A stretch of 20,501 bases of DNA from a virus. The notes beneath the pieces are model-generated. The model was not told where the DNA came from and ran no database searches. It was given only the letters and a program-made list of their open reading frames with translations. The stretch spans positions 1-20,501 of IMG/VR virus record IMGVR_UViG_3300034198_015398. The stretch is one strand, 5' to 3'. The stretch's first letter is position 1. The number at the start of each line of letters is the position of its first letter. The position numbers and the translations under genes were made by a program. Shown piece by piece: positions 14,619 to 20,501 of the stretch.

Positions 14619-15353
14619 TCAGCCTCGGATTGTTACGATTTCGCTGAACTCAGCGAGACGCCGGGTCAGTGCGCTGCCTCGGTCGTCTGAAAGCATATCC
14701 CGCAACTGCTGACCCGATGCGTTGCTCGTCCAAATTATTGGCAACCCACGCTCGGACCTCTCGTCAACTATGTCGAACAGCATTTCCTCCGCAGTCGGTG
14801 TCAAACGCCCCTTGCCGATGTCGTCGAGAATCAGGAGTTTTGATTTGTAAGCAGCATTGATCGCTTGTTTTGCCGCATCCTTCTCTTTCGGATCGTCGCT
14901 GTACTTCTCAGCCGCCATCCGGGTTAGCTTTGTCGCCTTCAAAAAGCACAGCGAACGGATCTCCGGCCAAACCCTTCTCGCGATAAACGCCGCTGCGCGT
15001 GTTTTGCCTGCCCCGGAGGCTCCTATCAAGCCCAAGCCCTTCGGACCAAAATGCCAGCCTTCTACGGCTTTCTGGAGGGCTTCTGGCAACCTACTCATGT
15101 TGGTATCCCTGAAGAGCGGAGGGATCTTCGACCAAAACCCATCCCACAGCTCGCGTTCTTCTCTTTCTGCCTGAGTCTCCCGCGCCTCCTGAGACCGGGC
15201 CTCCGCGCAAAACCCACACACTCCAGCCGAAAGAATCTCGACTCCTGAAATTTCGATGCTTTTTGCATCGAACACAATTCCACAGTCTAAACATACTGCG
15301 CTCCTAGTCCTCAGTGGCTGATCACCAGTCGGTTGCATATGGGCTCGGTTCAT
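14619..15353 (-). CDS. DnaC-like AAA+ helicase loader
   Basis: A 244-aa protein from ATG 15353. The N-terminus has two CxxC pairs (Cys21/24, Cys46/49), likely a zinc site. The AAA+ domain shows Walker A GASGAGKT (111-118), Walker B LLILDDIG (173-180), sensor 1 WTSN (208-211) and an arginine finger near RRL (231-233). This is the DnaC/IstB-like class that loads the replicative helicase on DNA. The initiator gene upstream overlaps it by 32 nt. No helicase gene lies in the window, so it probably acts on a host or distant phage DnaB. An alternative start at Met6 is possible. Confidence 0.9.
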   Translation of the reverse strand: MNRAHMQPTGDQPLRTRSAVCLDCGIVFDAKSIEISGVEILSAGVCGFCAEARSQEARETQAEREERELWDGFWSKIPPLFRDTNMSRLPEALQKAVEGWHFGPKGLGLIGASGAGKTRAAAFIARRVWPEIRSLCFLKATKLTRMAAEKYSDDPKEKDAAKQAINAAYKSKLLILDDIGKGRLTPTAEEMLFDIVDERSERGLPIIWTSNASGQQLRDMLSDDRGSALTRRLAEFSEIVTIRG

Positions 15354-16080
15354 TTGTGTGTTTTGATGTTTGTGTTTGGTTTTGGGTGAAAAGTCCGCGC
15401 CACCCGTTTGCGATTGAAGCCTTGATTGCAGCTATCGCTGCCTCCTCGCCGACTTCAGCGAGTCGTGCGAGTTGAGCGTGCATCGTCTGAGATTGCAACG
15501 GCCTTTTCATCTCGGTCCGATACGCAATCCACTTACTCCATTCAATCCGAAAAACATCAGACTTCAGAGATTCAGGAAAAACAAGATCAGGCGCGGCATC
15601 GCGCCGCCTCTTTGTCTTAGTCTTGGTTATTGGTATTGGTTCTTGGTTATTGGTATTGGTTGGTTGCTCCTGAGTTGAGCTTGAAGGAAGCGAACGCTCA
15701 GCGTCCGATGAACTCGGAATGAACGGACGTTCGTTTTGAGTTGATCCAGCCTTGAGCGAACGGGCAGCTCCGCTCAAACGTCCGGCCCGGGAGGCTTTCT
15801 CGCATCGGTCCCGGTACGTCTGTATTTCCTCGTCTGCACGCTTTTGGGTGTATCCACATTCGGATGCCACAAAGAACTCTTCTAGGACCATCCTGAGCGC
15901 ATCACGCTCCTCTTGCGAGCGAGCGCAGATCCGACGAGCCAATGCCGGGAGGTCGGATGTCAGCGGCTGTTCCGACTCGTAATACAGGTCGAGAAGCTCG
16001 CGATAAACTCCACGCTCAAGGATGGAAAGGTGCCTCGTCGCAGAATTGAAATCACCGATGTGGTGAGAGTAGTAATTCAT
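15322..16080 (-). CDS. Replication initiator, DUF1376-type N-terminus
   Basis: A 252-aa protein from ATG 16080 (MNYYSHHIGDFNSATRHLS). The first 90 residues, with YSHHIGDF, LSILERGVYRELLDLYY and LPALARRICARS, are the typical DUF1376 winged-helix-like domain of phage replication proteins. A disordered Ser/Thr/Gln-rich linker (about 110-165) includes a stretch encoded by a 20-bp tandem repeat. The C-terminal domain has WSKWIAYRTEMKRPL and AIKASIANGWRGLF, as in phage initiators and DnaT-like proteins. It should bind the origin and recruit the loader encoded next. By analogy with phage lambda O, the origin may be inside this gene. Confidence 0.85.
   Translation of the reverse strand: MNYYSHHIGDFNSATRHLSILERGVYRELLDLYYESEQPLTSDLPALARRICARSQEERDALRMVLEEFFVASECGYTQKRADEEIQTYRDRCEKASRAGRLSGAARSLKAGSTQNERPFIPSSSDAERSLPSSSTQEQPTNTNNQEPIPITKTKTKRRRDAAPDLVFPESLKSDVFRIEWSKWIAYRTEMKRPLQSQTMHAQLARLAEVGEEAAIAAIKASIANGWRGLFTQNQTQTSKHTNEPSPYATDW
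15354..15384 (-). promoter_or_regulatory. AC-rich leader of the helicase-loader gene
   Basis: Sense AAACACAAACATCAAAACAC precedes ATG 15353 and codes for QTQTSKHTN in the initiator. Confidence 0.45.
15590..15605. repeat. GC-rich perfect inverted repeat
   Basis: GGCGCG and CGCGCC (15590-15595 and 15600-15605) are separated by GCAT and lie 15 bp left of the tandem repeat. It may belong to an origin or be a coincidence of coding sequence. Confidence 0.4.
15621..15660. repeat. Perfect 20-bp tandem repeat, candidate origin iterons
   Basis: TCTTGGTTATTGGTATTGGT occurs twice without a change and is followed by a partial third copy, TTGGT. The period is not a multiple of three, so the copies are read in different frames (TNTNNQ and PIPITK). 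DNA-level identity with differing peptides suggests a DNA role, such as binding of the initiator. Confidence 0.5.
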
Positions 16081-16088
16081 GTTTTGAT

Positions 16089-16439
16089 TTATATGGTTTC
16101 AACTTTTTCATCCGCGAGGCTCCTTTTTGTGCGAAACATCCCGGCGAGCAATGGATCTCTTTCCATCAGCAGTCGCGAATAAAACGCACGGTAGTTGTCT
16201 GACAGTTTGAATCCGTCGTCACTGTCAGTCTGCAACATTGTGTGCCAACGAAGCACCTCAAACAATAGGCTGATTCCGATTTGTTTGTCGCCTCTCGCTG
16301 ATCGATACTGAGTGGCGAGCCTATGCAACTCATCGTAAACGTGCGGGTTCTCAGCATGAAATTTTTCAAACCTCTCGCGCAGCCTGTTTGGCTTGCGGAC
16401 AACCGGGGGAGCAAAGTCGAACTCTGGATGTTCTGTCAT
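16089..16439 (-). CDS. Hypothetical protein next to the replication initiator
   Basis: A 116-aa protein from ATG 16439 (MTEHPEFDFAPPVVRKP). An AC-rich leader precedes this ATG. An open frame further upstream runs through the terminator hairpin and is rejected. NRLRERFEKFHAENPHVYDELHRLA and ARGDKQIGISLLFEVLRWHT are helical and resemble a protein common in tailed-phage replication clusters. It ends with DPLLAGMFRTKRS. I recall no function. It ends 8 nt before the initiator start. Confidence 0.8.
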   Translation of the reverse strand: MTEHPEFDFAPPVVRKPNRLRERFEKFHAENPHVYDELHRLATQYRSARGDKQIGISLLFEVLRWHTMLQTDSDDGFKLSDNYRAFYSRLLMERDPLLAGMFRTKRSLADEKVETI

Positions 16440-16458
16440 GTATGTGTGTGTTGTGAAA
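16440..16458 (-). promoter_or_regulatory. AC-rich leader of the 116-aa gene
   Basis: Sense TTTCACAACACACACATAC ends right before ATG 16439, just downstream of a terminator-like hairpin. Confidence 0.45.
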
Positions 16459-16462
16459 TGGA

Positions 16463-16499
16463 ATGAAAAGCCCTCCCCCCGGTTTCCCAGAGAGAGGGC
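16463..16499 (-). terminator. Intrinsic terminator after the SSB-like gene
   Basis: A 13-bp stem joins GCCCTCTCTCTGG (sense, from 16499) to CCGGGGGGAGGGC through a GAAA tetraloop, with three G-U pairs, followed by TTTT. The wobbles pair only in minus-strand RNA, which supports the direction. The U-run is short, so termination may be partial. Confidence 0.68.
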
Positions 16500-16512
16500 G
16501 TTTACGATCAGA

Positions 16513-17031
16513 TCAGAACGGAATGTCGTCGTCCGATTCGTTTTTGGTCCGATACGGACGCTGTGGCTGCGGCTTCGGAGCTGGGACAGACTTCTGTTCC
16601 TGAGCTTCGTCCTCATCTGTGGACTCGATGATCTCTTTAATCCGAGGTCCGAACTGAGCGAACAATTTGTCCAACTCGTCCTGCGACGCTGCAACGGCTT
16701 TAGATCCGACTGGGTTCAGGTAGCGGACGTTGTAGTACTTGTCGTCTTTTTCGACAACTGCAAGCACTTCCATACCGACGAATTTGTCAAACTCTGCAAC
16801 GGCAGGGCTACCGTTCCACCCGAAACACTCGCGCAGCGTTTTCGTCGTGCGCTCAAATGTCTTGTCGGTGAGGAATGCAGAGTGCCTGCACGTTGATCCG
16901 TTTTCGTGCGAATCGTCCACAACAACCAAGGGAATTTGGATGTATAGAGATCCGTTCTTCGTTTTTGCAATCCACTCGTCAGGACGTGTTACCTGACAGA
17001 TGAATTTACCTTCTGATTTGATTTGTCCCAT
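16513..17031 (-). CDS. Single-stranded DNA-binding-like protein
   Basis: A 172-aa protein from ATG 17031 (MGQIKSEGKFICQVTRPDEW). The first 110 residues alternate strands (SLYIQIPLVVVD, EVLAVVEKDDKYYNVRYL) as in an OB-like fold. A Pro/Gln-rich linker follows, and the last residues, SDDDIPF, match the acidic C-terminal tip by which SSB recruits partner enzymes. Together with the annealing protein and nuclease upstream it forms a recombination set. It starts 5 nt after the nuclease stop (TAAAACATATG). It is not the classical SSB by overall sequence; a phage-specific family is likelier. Confidence 0.72.
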   Translation of the reverse strand: MGQIKSEGKFICQVTRPDEWIAKTKNGSLYIQIPLVVVDDSHENGSTCRHSAFLTDKTFERTTKTLRECFGWNGSPAVAEFDKFVGMEVLAVVEKDDKYYNVRYLNPVGSKAVAASQDELDKLFAQFGPRIKEIIESTDEDEAQEQKSVPAPKPQPQRPYRTKNESDDDIPF

Positions 17032-17036
17032 ATGTT

Positions 17037-18107
17037 TTACTTCTTGCGCACCATCGAAGGTGCAGTTGTTTTTGTCTGAATGATGTCGCCCAATACTTGA
17101 GCGAGCTTTTCTTTTGCCGCTTTGCCTTTGAGCTTGAGTGCCTCGGCAAGCGACTCCTCCAGCCTTGCAACAGACAGTGTGCAGGATGAAACAAACGAAT
17201 CAACAGGCAATCCTGTAACGTCGTCGCACAGCAGTTCAAACGCATCCTGAATGCGCTCGATGCTGCGCGTTGTATTCCCGGGCTTAAGTTTGCGACCCGG
17301 GATCTCTTCTCCAGCAAGCAACCTGCGCTTCGCTTCAGACTTCGCAGCGTCAATGACGTCCTCAGCGATTTCGCATCGATCTAGGAATTCGCCCAACTTC
17401 TCAGACGACATACTCTGGAGCATCAGCACCTCAACAGTTGCCAGTTGAGTTGTTTCTGCCTGCGCCTCCGGGCAAACCGATTTCGCTTTGCAATATCGGC
17501 ACGCGTCAGCGGAAGGAATCCGCTTTGCCCCCGGCTCTTTCGCAGCCGCGATTATCCGAGCGATTTCGTCCTCTGCGTCCTGAAGATCGAACCTATCAAA
17601 CGCAGCTACAGTCGTCTCCGCAGCGAGAGGCTGCACCAGCGCAACGTGGATCGTCGCAAGCTTCGGGAATTTGCGAGCCACAAGGACCGCATATGCCCGG
17701 AGCTGCATTGACGATAGCGCACTTCCCTGAGCAATCCGACCGGATTTCCAATCTGTCACCAGAGCGACATTCCCCCAGATCTCAATCCTGTCGATTTGGC
17801 CGGACCACTCGTCCCCGTACCAGAGTCGCTCTTCGGCAACAATTACGTCAGGAGTATTTCCAGCAAACCCGATGCGTTCGACGACTGAATGATGCTCCTT
17901 CCAGCAGCTATCTCTCAATTCAAGTTGATCGACCGGGTATTTGTCCTCTGATACCTGCCCAGCCATCAGAGCGTGGAAGTCAGTTCCGATCTGTGCGTCC
18001 CGTGAAGTTTCCTCCGGCAATCCCAATTCGGCCTGATATTTACCGGGACAGAGCGAGTACGTCGGGAACGCAGACCCGCTCATTTTTCCTTTGCGCTCGT
18101 CGCTCAT
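17037..18107 (-). CDS. Cas4/AddB-type PD-(D/E)XK exonuclease with Fe-S cysteines (DUF2800-like)
   Basis: A 356-aa protein from ATG 18107 (MSDERKGKMSGSAFPTYSL), with GGGAGG six nt upstream and a 4-nt overlap with the preceding stop. RecB-family nuclease motifs are present: GTDFHAL (41-47), GQIDRI with Asp106, VTDWKSG with Asp119 and Lys121, and QLRAYA (135-140). Cys20 and Cys203, Cys206, Cys212 match the one-plus-three arrangement of a 4Fe-4S cluster. A coiled or helical C-terminus follows. The product probably resects DNA ends to give single strands for the annealing protein encoded next to it. Confidence 0.87.
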   Translation of the reverse strand: MSDERKGKMSGSAFPTYSLCPGKYQAELGLPEETSRDAQIGTDFHALMAGQVSEDKYPVDQLELRDSCWKEHHSVVERIGFAGNTPDVIVAEERLWYGDEWSGQIDRIEIWGNVALVTDWKSGRIAQGSALSSMQLRAYAVLVARKFPKLATIHVALVQPLAAETTVAAFDRFDLQDAEDEIARIIAAAKEPGAKRIPSADACRYCKAKSVCPEAQAETTQLATVEVLMLQSMSSEKLGEFLDRCEIAEDVIDAAKSEAKRRLLAGEEIPGRKLKPGNTTRSIERIQDAFELLCDDVTGLPVDSFVSSCTLSVARLEESLAEALKLKGKAAKEKLAQVLGDIIQTKTTAPSMVRKK

Positions 18108-18898
18108 TCCGCACCTCCCTGCTGAACCCAAGCGGCGATGGTCGGGAATCCGGACTCAACCCGGGCAATGATTTTTTCGCTGAATTCCCAGAGCGTCTTT
18201 TCCGACTTCAAAAGCCCTTTGAATTCAAGAAACGACAGGATGTCGTCCTCTGTGATCCCGGCTGCGGAGCATAGCGCAGCGATCCGGGTTTTCTCGGTTT
18301 GCTTCGGAGCCGGAGCCGGAGCCGGAGCCGGAGCAGCAGTAGCCTCTTCAACCTCTACAGGCTCAGCCTCGACAACCGGGCGTTTGGCAAACGCTGGTTT
18401 TTTTGCCGCAGGAGCCGTGTCGAACTGCTCCACTTCCTCCGGCGTGTACAGACCGCATACCACAGGCGCGTAGCAAAGCCGCACACCCTCGGAGATAACC
18501 CGGGCAGACAATAGGTGCCGTGGATATTTCTTCCACGCTTCGCCAGACGCAAGTCCGGCACGCTTAGCGTCCTCCAACGTCCAGCGGATCTCTACGTCTC
18601 CTCCCTGCGGATGGCTGAACGTCGCTGACACAGAAGTGTCTGTCCGTTCGCCCCATCGGACGCTCCCTCCAGCCTGCTGGAACCGGGCGAGGATCGCATC
18701 GGCTCGGAGGCTTGGGCGACCCTTGATGATGTGATACTCTTTGGCTGCGGAAGCCGGGTGCCTTCCCTCAGACTGCGCTATTAGAAAAAGCGCGATGGCT
18801 TGCTCTGGCGTGTTAACGCCAAACAGCTTTGAATCCGCTACCGCTTGCGCGGCCCGGGACAATTCGTCGAATGACTGCAATGCTAGTTGGTTGCTCAT
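18104..18898 (-). CDS. RecT/Bet-like single-strand annealing protein
   Basis: A 264-aa protein from ATG 18898. Residues 1-160 are the conserved part: a helical N-terminus, PASAAKEYHIIKGRPSLRAD (48-67), FSHPQGGDVEIRWTLEDAK and KKYPRHLLSARVISEGVRL, then YTPEEV. I know this pattern from phage recombination proteins annotated as RecT-like. A linker (161-204) with Ala-Pro repeats leads to a small C-terminal domain (205-264), perhaps for protein contacts. It lies directly before the nuclease, overlapping by 4 nt. The RecT name rests on remembered resemblance. Confidence 0.7.
   Translation of the reverse strand: MSNQLALQSFDELSRAAQAVADSKLFGVNTPEQAIALFLIAQSEGRHPASAAKEYHIIKGRPSLRADAILARFQQAGGSVRWGERTDTSVSATFSHPQGGDVEIRWTLEDAKRAGLASGEAWKKYPRHLLSARVISEGVRLCYAPVVCGLYTPEEVEQFDTAPAAKKPAFAKRPVVEAEPVEVEEATAAPAPAPAPAPKQTEKTRIAALCSAAGITEDDILSFLEFKGLLKSEKTLWEFSEKIIARVESGFPTIAAWVQQGGAE
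18305..18335 (-). repeat. Hexanucleotide repeat encoding Ala-Pro linker
   Basis: CGGAGC repeats in phase (plus strand), giving alternating Ala and Pro (about residues 189-198) in the annealing protein. It could vary in copy number between related phages. Confidence 0.8.
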
Positions 18899-18918
18899 AT
18901 GTTGGTGTGTTGGTTTTG
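18899..18918 (-). promoter_or_regulatory. AC-rich leader of the annealing-protein gene
   Basis: Sense AAAACCAACACACCAACAT then ATG. It fills the whole gap between the two genes. Confidence 0.45.
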
Positions 18919-19374
18919 TCAGAATTTGATGTAAAGGCCGTTGCAGCCTTTTTTCTTTTTGAACGACCTCCCTTCAGGAAGCGTGATTTTGTAGAAGGCA
19001 CCTCCGTCATCCACGACGGTGCATCCGCTCGCTGAGCGATTTGTTGCGCGAGGACGGCTGCGAGTGCCGTTCCACTCCAGCCACTCTACGCGCACGTTCT
19101 GGTGCGTTTTAGAGGCCTTAGCAGGCTTGCTGGCGAGCTTGGCAAGCTCCTCTTTTCCTTCCTCGCTTTCGGCGTACTCTGCGACCTCTTGTAGGTCGTA
19201 GTAGTCGGTGCAATTGTACCAACCGCTGGTGTGATGCCATTCGGAAGTTCCAACCGAACGCACGAACTCAACCGGGAGGCGCAGCTTCCTAGCTACCACC
19301 GACGCCGGGAACCGTCCGGCTGATTCTGCTGCGACTGCGCGATTGCTTTTGCTGTATCCTGAATATCCGCTCAC
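18919..19374 (-). CDS. Hypothetical protein upstream of the recombination genes
   Basis: A 151-aa protein from GTG 19374, with AAGGAGG six to seven nt before it and a GTGA overlap with the preceding stop. The N-terminal part, GYSGYSKSNRAVAAESAG and FPASVVARKLRLP, looks basic. SEWHHTSGWYNCTDYYDL follows, then an acidic Lys-Glu helix (YAESEEGKEELAKLASK). The last third, VEWLEWNGTRSRPRATNR, and the end GRSFKKKKGCNGLYIKF are basic. The family is not recognised. A nucleic-acid role is possible from charge alone. Confidence 0.78.
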   Translation of the reverse strand: MSGYSGYSKSNRAVAAESAGRFPASVVARKLRLPVEFVRSVGTSEWHHTSGWYNCTDYYDLQEVAEYAESEEGKEELAKLASKPAKASKTHQNVRVEWLEWNGTRSRPRATNRSASGCTVVDDGGAFYKITLPEGRSFKKKKGCNGLYIKF

Positions 19375-19634
19375 AGGACACCTCCTTCCACCTGATCTAG
19401 GAGCGCGGAAGGAACTGGCTTCCCAGTGTCCTCCCAGCGAATCCAAGCCTTGTATTTGTGTCCACGCGCCGACTGAAGACTGCGACCCCATCCGCCCCAA
19501 GTGATTCGTGCATCCCTTCCTCCAATTTTAACCTGAATTCCGATCCACCCAAACTGCAATGATCGCACTCGCGAGTGGATGTATGTTTGTCCGTACTTTC
19601 TGGTCTGCGCGACGTAATTGACTAGGTTTTTCAT
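19371..19634 (-). CDS. Small hypothetical protein
   Basis: An 87-aa protein from ATG 19634 (MKNLVNYVAQTRKYGQ). An upstream in-frame opening lies in the hairpin region and is unlikely. The sequence is rich in Gly, Trp, Arg and Ile (FGWIGIQVKIGGRDARITWG) and ends VEGGVL. It looks like a small beta-rich basic protein. I know no function. It begins after a strong AC-rich leader. Confidence 0.75.
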   Translation of the reverse strand: MKNLVNYVAQTRKYGQTYIHSRVRSLQFGWIGIQVKIGGRDARITWGGWGRSLQSARGHKYKAWIRWEDTGKPVPSALLDQVEGGVL

Positions 19635-19656
19635 ATGTTTGTATGTGTTGTTTTTG
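19635..19656 (-). promoter_or_regulatory. AC-rich leader with CATATG start context
   Basis: Sense AAAAACAACACATACAAACAT, then ATG. It follows immediately after a GC-rich hairpin region. Confidence 0.45.
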
Positions 19657-19669
19657 CCGGGGACTGCCC

Positions 19670-19711
19670 CCTGCCCTATGCCCCCCGGTTGGCCGGGAGG
19701 CAACGGGCAAG
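19670..19711 (-). other. Strong GC-rich hairpin in a gene gap
   Basis: Sense GCCTCCCGG pairs with CCGGGGGGC around CCAA (19680-19701). After a 3x3 internal loop, CTTGCCC pairs with GGGCAGG (19705-19711 with 19670-19676), 16 pairs in all. Two G-U pairs are possible only in minus-strand RNA. No U-run follows, so it is probably a processing or stability element, not an intrinsic terminator. Confidence 0.55.
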
Positions 19712-19716
19712 GTTGG

Positions 19717-20028
19717 CTACGCCAGCGTCGCTGCCAAGTGACGCAGCTTTTCAGCCGCTTCCTTGCGGCAAGCCCGTGCTACAGACTCAATCTGTTCCGC
19801 TTTGCGATTTGCGGAGGCGACAATCTTGCCAGCCTCCTCCCGCGCCTCTTTGATTAACTCCTCCCGCCTGAGCGAGGTCTCATTCAGGCTGATGGTCGGG
19901 AAAATGTCCGACCGGATCAGAGCTTCAACCTCTGCCCTGATCTCTGCGAGCCACGGTCCTAGGTAGGAATCACGTCCCACCTTAAGAATTGCTTCATCCA
20001 ACACTGCGAGTTCAGCGGATTTATTCAT
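19717..20028 (-). CDS. Small coiled-coil hypothetical protein
   Basis: A 103-aa protein from ATG 20028 (MNKSAELAVLDEAIL). After a short globular part with SYLGPWLAEIRAEVEALI, residues 50-100 (LRREELIKEAREEAG, RKAEQIESVARACRKEAAEK) form a charged helix, likely a coiled coil. No catalytic motif. No Shine-Dalgarno is visible before the start. Function unknown. Confidence 0.75.
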   Translation of the reverse strand: MNKSAELAVLDEAILKVGRDSYLGPWLAEIRAEVEALIRSDIFPTISLNETSLRREELIKEAREEAGKIVASANRKAEQIESVARACRKEAAEKLRHLAATLA

Positions 20029-20052
20029 GCGATGAATGTATTCAGTAATTGC

Positions 20053-20259
20053 TTAGGTTGGCAACGCCTTTTTTCCGGTTTCTTGAATCGGCTGCGAATC
20101 CACTACAGGAGCCGATTCGGAGGCAATTCCCTTCCTTGGTCGCCCTCCTTTTTTTCCGTTTTGACGGACTGCCGCCGCTTTCTTTTCGGAAGTTTTAAGA
20201 CCTCCGATTCGACCCACCTTTGTCAGGTGTTTGACGAACTTTTTTGAGTTTTTCTTCAT
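20053..20259 (-). CDS. Small Lys/Arg-rich protein with GGRPRK motif
   Basis: A 68-aa protein from ATG 20259 (MKKNSKKFVKHLTKVGR). It is strongly basic, with SEKKAAAVRQNGKKGGRPRK (about 25-44), whose GRPRK resembles an AT-hook minor-groove contact. This fits a small DNA-binding protein, but such Lys-rich proteins are common and the motif is short. The first 65 nt overlap the end of the upstream gene. A purely AC-rich leader precedes the ATG. Confidence 0.75.
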   Translation of the reverse strand: MKKNSKKFVKHLTKVGRIGGLKTSEKKAAAVRQNGKKGGRPRKGIASESAPVVDSQPIQETGKKALPT

Positions 20260-20404
20260 CTGTATGTGTGTGTGTTTTTGACCAATCGATCTGGTCGTAA
20301 TTTTCTCGAAACTTCCTGCGGTCAACCGGGCGAGGCACGTCGCCTTTGCCAGCTCCGGTGCGGATAAACTCCTTGCCGAAATCAGCCTTCATTGCCGCAT
20401 TCAT
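20195..20404 (-). CDS. Small hypothetical protein overlapping the next gene by 65 nt
   Basis: A 69-aa protein from ATG 20404 (MNAAMKADFGKEFIRTG); Met5 may be the true start. ADFGKEFIRTGAGKGDVPRP and VDRRKFRENYDQIDWSK match a short protein I have often seen in phage early regions, function unknown. After that the frame reads THTHTDEEKLKK from the AC-rich leader and continues into the next gene. The last 27 residues may be a non-conserved extension. Confidence 0.65.
   Translation of the reverse strand: MNAAMKADFGKEFIRTGAGKGDVPRPVDRRKFRENYDQIDWSKTHTHTDEEKLKKVRQTPDKGGSNRRS
20260..20279 (-). promoter_or_regulatory. AC-rich leader coding THTHTD
   Basis: Sense AAAAACACACACACATACAG then ATG 20259; the same bases code for THTHTD in the upstream gene. 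Confidence 0.45.
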
Positions 20405-20501
20405 CGGAAGCGGTGATTGGTGCTTCTGCTTTCTCTGAAGAGTCTCGTTTCAGCAACTGCTCCAGAAGTGTCGCTGCAACCATAAGCCGAAACGCAAACA
20501 G
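20382..20501 (-). CDS. C-terminal end of a gene entering from the right edge
   Basis: The frame is open from 20501 to a TGA at 20382-20384 and gives 39 residues, including FRLMVAATLLEQLLKRDSSE, then an acidic end. It overlaps the next gene by 23 nt. It is the tail of an upstream gene of unknown function; too little is present to say more. Confidence 0.6.
   Translation of the reverse strand: MFAFRLMVAATLLEQLLKRDSSEKAEAPITASDECGNEG

Noticed and set aside
16440-16694. Upstream extension of the 116-aa gene
   Set aside because: It runs through the terminator hairpin and AC leader and into the SSB-like gene in the wrong frame.
1-20501. CRISPR array, insertion sequence, integrase or attachment site
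   Set aside because: No spaced direct repeats, transposase, recombinase or att-like core was seen in the window.

Overview
The window is part of a tailed bacteriophage (Caudoviricetes) or prophage genome. Every gene I accept is on the minus strand, so transcription runs from the right edge to the left. The portal and terminase types and the lack of any visible tail-sheath or tape-measure gene make a podovirus-like virion possible but unproven. The host cannot be named. Genes that overlap their upstream neighbour carry normal Shine-Dalgarno sites, so the host reads those signals.

Right part (about 20501 to 14043, early genes). Small hypothetical genes are followed by a recombination cassette: a RecT/Bet-like annealing protein, a Cas4/AddB-type PD-(D/E)XK nuclease with four Fe-S-type cysteines, and an SSB-like protein ending in DDDIPF. 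A DUF1376-type replication initiator and a DnaC-like AAA+ helicase loader come next. A perfect 20-bp tandem repeat inside the initiator gene is a candidate origin. Many leaders here are AC-rich and lack a Shine-Dalgarno. Their ACACACA tracts sometimes lie inside the end of the upstream gene.

Middle part (14042 to 11444). A MazG-like pyrophosphohydrolase and a RuvC-like resolvase lead a chain of small genes in which each start overlaps the previous stop, usually by 4 nt, mostly with strong Shine-Dalgarno sites. It includes two tandem copies of a phage ABA-sandwich-like protein, one internally shortened.

Junction (11443 to 11042). This is about 400 bp of C/A-rich, G-poor sense strand with no convincing gene. 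It resembles a Rho-loading region and may also carry the promoter for the packaging genes.

Left part (11041 to 1, packaging and head genes). The order is small terminase, a 26-aa membrane peptide, a PD-(D/E)XK-like nuclease, large terminase, a small protein, an initiator-like tRNA(CAU), two tandem 69-nt structured repeats, a free-standing ParB-like protein, a cysteine-cluster protein, portal, a small protein, a scaffold-like gene split by a -1 frame change at an A6 run, a GT-A-type glycosyltransferase and the start of the major capsid gene. The capsid gene has a 245-nt leader with several hairpins.

The most unusual items are the tandem 69-nt RNA-like elements beside the tRNA, the initiator-like tRNA itself, the scaffold frame change, the glycosyltransferase between scaffold and capsid, the iteron-like repeat inside the initiator gene, and the two styles of translation start. 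Function names rest on motifs I can read in the sequence and on memory of families; no database search was run.
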